Assembly (NCBI GenBank): GCA_013076295.1
Contig: RQOL01000961.1
Coordinates: 23,300-87,299 of the forward strand
Source of the DNA: Sanderia malayensis
Lineage: Eukaryota > Cnidaria > Scyphozoa > Semaeostomeae > Pelagiidae
Reading direction: 5' to 3'
Length of the DNA stretch: 64,000 nt
Part shown: positions 63,040 to 64,000 of the stretch, piece after piece
Position numbering within the stretch: the first letter of the stretch is position 1
How the letters are laid out: each line of letters opens with the position of its first letter
Notes under the pieces: model-generated
The model's database searches: none
Told to the model about the DNA's origin: nothing
What the model saw: only the letters and a program-made list of their open reading frames with translations
Position numbers and translations under genes: made by a program

Positions 63040-63770
63040 ATTCTAGCCTGGCCTCATATACGTCGTGCATACTCCTACGCAGTGGCTTATATATCACTCG
63101 CATACACACCCACCTTTAGGGCACTCTAATACTAACCCTAATCCTAGCCCTTACCCTAACCACAACCCTAACCCCAACCCTAACCCTAACTGATACACCA
63201 GACACTGTCAGTAGTATTACGTCATGCACACTCCTGCGCAGTAGCCTATATATGGCACTGCGCATATAAGCCCACCTTTAGGACACTCTAATGCTAACTC
63301 TAACCCTAACCCCAATCCTAACCCGAACTGATACACCAGACACTGTCAGTAGTATTACGTCATGCACACTCCTGCGCAGTAGATTAAATATGGCACTGCG
63401 CATACACGCCCACCTTTAGGGCACTCTAATACTAACCCTAATCCTAGCCCTAACCCTAACTGATACACCAGACACTGTCAGTAGTATTACGTCATGCATA
63501 CTACTGCGCAGTAGCCTATATATGTGGAACTGCGCATACACGCCCACCTTTAGGGCACTCTAACCCTAACCCTAACCATAACTGATACACCAGATACTGT
63601 CAGTAGTATTACGTAATGAATGCTCCTGCGCAGTAGCCTATATATGACACTGCGCATACACGCCCACCTTTAGCCCAAACTGATACACCAGACACACCCA
63701 GTACTATTACGTCATGCAAGCTCCTACGTAGTAGCCAATCTAGGGTATTGCGCATACACGCTCACGTTTA
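63040..63770. repeat. Second, diverged satellite array related to 39190-41260
   Basis: Five to six units with landmark CAGACACTGTCAGTAGTATT at 63199, 63337 and 63469, and variants at 63591 and 63689; spacing 138, 132, 122 and 98 bp, shrinking as CCCTAA hexamers are lost. CTCCTGCGCAGTAGCCTATA, TACACGCCCACCTTTAGG and CTAACCCTAA motifs match the first array, but the spacer differs (TATTACGTCATGCA). Confidence 0.9.
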
Positions 63771-63809
63771 AGAGATTTAAATTACAAATTGATCAAAACA
63801 CAAACTAGA

Positions 63810-63890
63810 TGTCCTGATCAGGTTTCGAACCAGTGGTCTTGAGTTTAGTTTGCAAGTAATGTTACCATCAGTCTACAGCAGCGCTTCCTA
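63810..63890 (-). repeat. tRNA-like sequence (tRNA pseudogene or SINE head)
   Basis: Minus strand has a B box CTGGTTCGAAACC, a GCA-containing anticodon-like loop (ACTTGCAAACT) and an A-box-like TGTAGACTGATGGTAA, but stems are imperfect. Read as a tRNA-derived repeat rather than a functional tRNA. Confidence 0.4.
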
Positions 63891-64000
63891 GCTGAAGAGA
63901 ATATCATAAAGTCAAAGTTCTGCTTCTTATTTCTAAGCGAAGACCACTAGTACGATCTGATTATTGGTTTTACATCATAGCAGCACTCATTTTAACAATG

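Overview
This is a stretch of AT-rich nuclear DNA from an animal. The genes are split by many short GT-AG introns, and they include an integrin-linked adaptor (parvin), the PP6 catalytic subunit, parafibromin/CDC73, an EFCAB6-like multi-EF-hand protein, a FAM149 protein, a class A GPCR and three tRNAs. Short introns (mostly 80-600 bp), an intronless GPCR and dense short repeats suggest an early-branching invertebrate of sponge or cnidarian type. That placement is inference; I could not run a phylogeny.

Layout, left to right. 33-1180 (+): apparent last exon of a low-complexity S/N/Q/K protein that begins left of the window. 2142-2712 (+): probable small two-exon gene. 3348-5816 (-): PPP6C, 10 exons, with two U12-looking splice sites. 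6692-18687 (-): FAM149-like gene, about 20 exons, with a 4.3 kb first intron full of repeats. 18.7-29.3 kb: gene-poor, with one small unidentified two-exon gene (22848-23461, -), a LINE remnant, MITEs and a foldback. 29350-30059 (-): OARD1/TARG1-like macrodomain gene. 31574-31999 (+): small cysteine-rich ORF. 32714-37062 (-): complete parvin gene, 13 exons, 357 aa. 37460-59906 (-): EFCAB6-like gene, 36 coding exons, about 1586 aa. Its introns hold an oppositely oriented GPCR gene, three tRNA genes, a mariner-type MITE and a 2 kb satellite array. 61183-62823 (-): intronless CDC73. 63.04-63.77 kb: a second, diverged array of the same satellite.

Exon models were built by hand from splice consensus, reading phase and recognised protein families. 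For PPP6C, parvin and EFCAB6 the exon lengths sum to an exact multiple of three and to the family's usual length, so these models are strong. FAM149 has one junction out of phase, so a small exon is probably missing there. OARD1 lacks its first exon.

Functional themes. EFCAB6 and FAM149 relatives are linked to cilia or sperm flagella; parvin acts at integrin adhesions; PPP6C and CDC73 are general housekeeping regulators (phosphatase and PAF1 transcription complex). The most unusual signals are a satellite with 126/132-bp units built around telomeric hexamers and a GC-rich inverted repeat, the minor-spliceosome-type introns in PPP6C, a Lys-to-Arg change at the expected catalytic position of the TARG1-like enzyme, and an alternative first exon inside EFCAB6.
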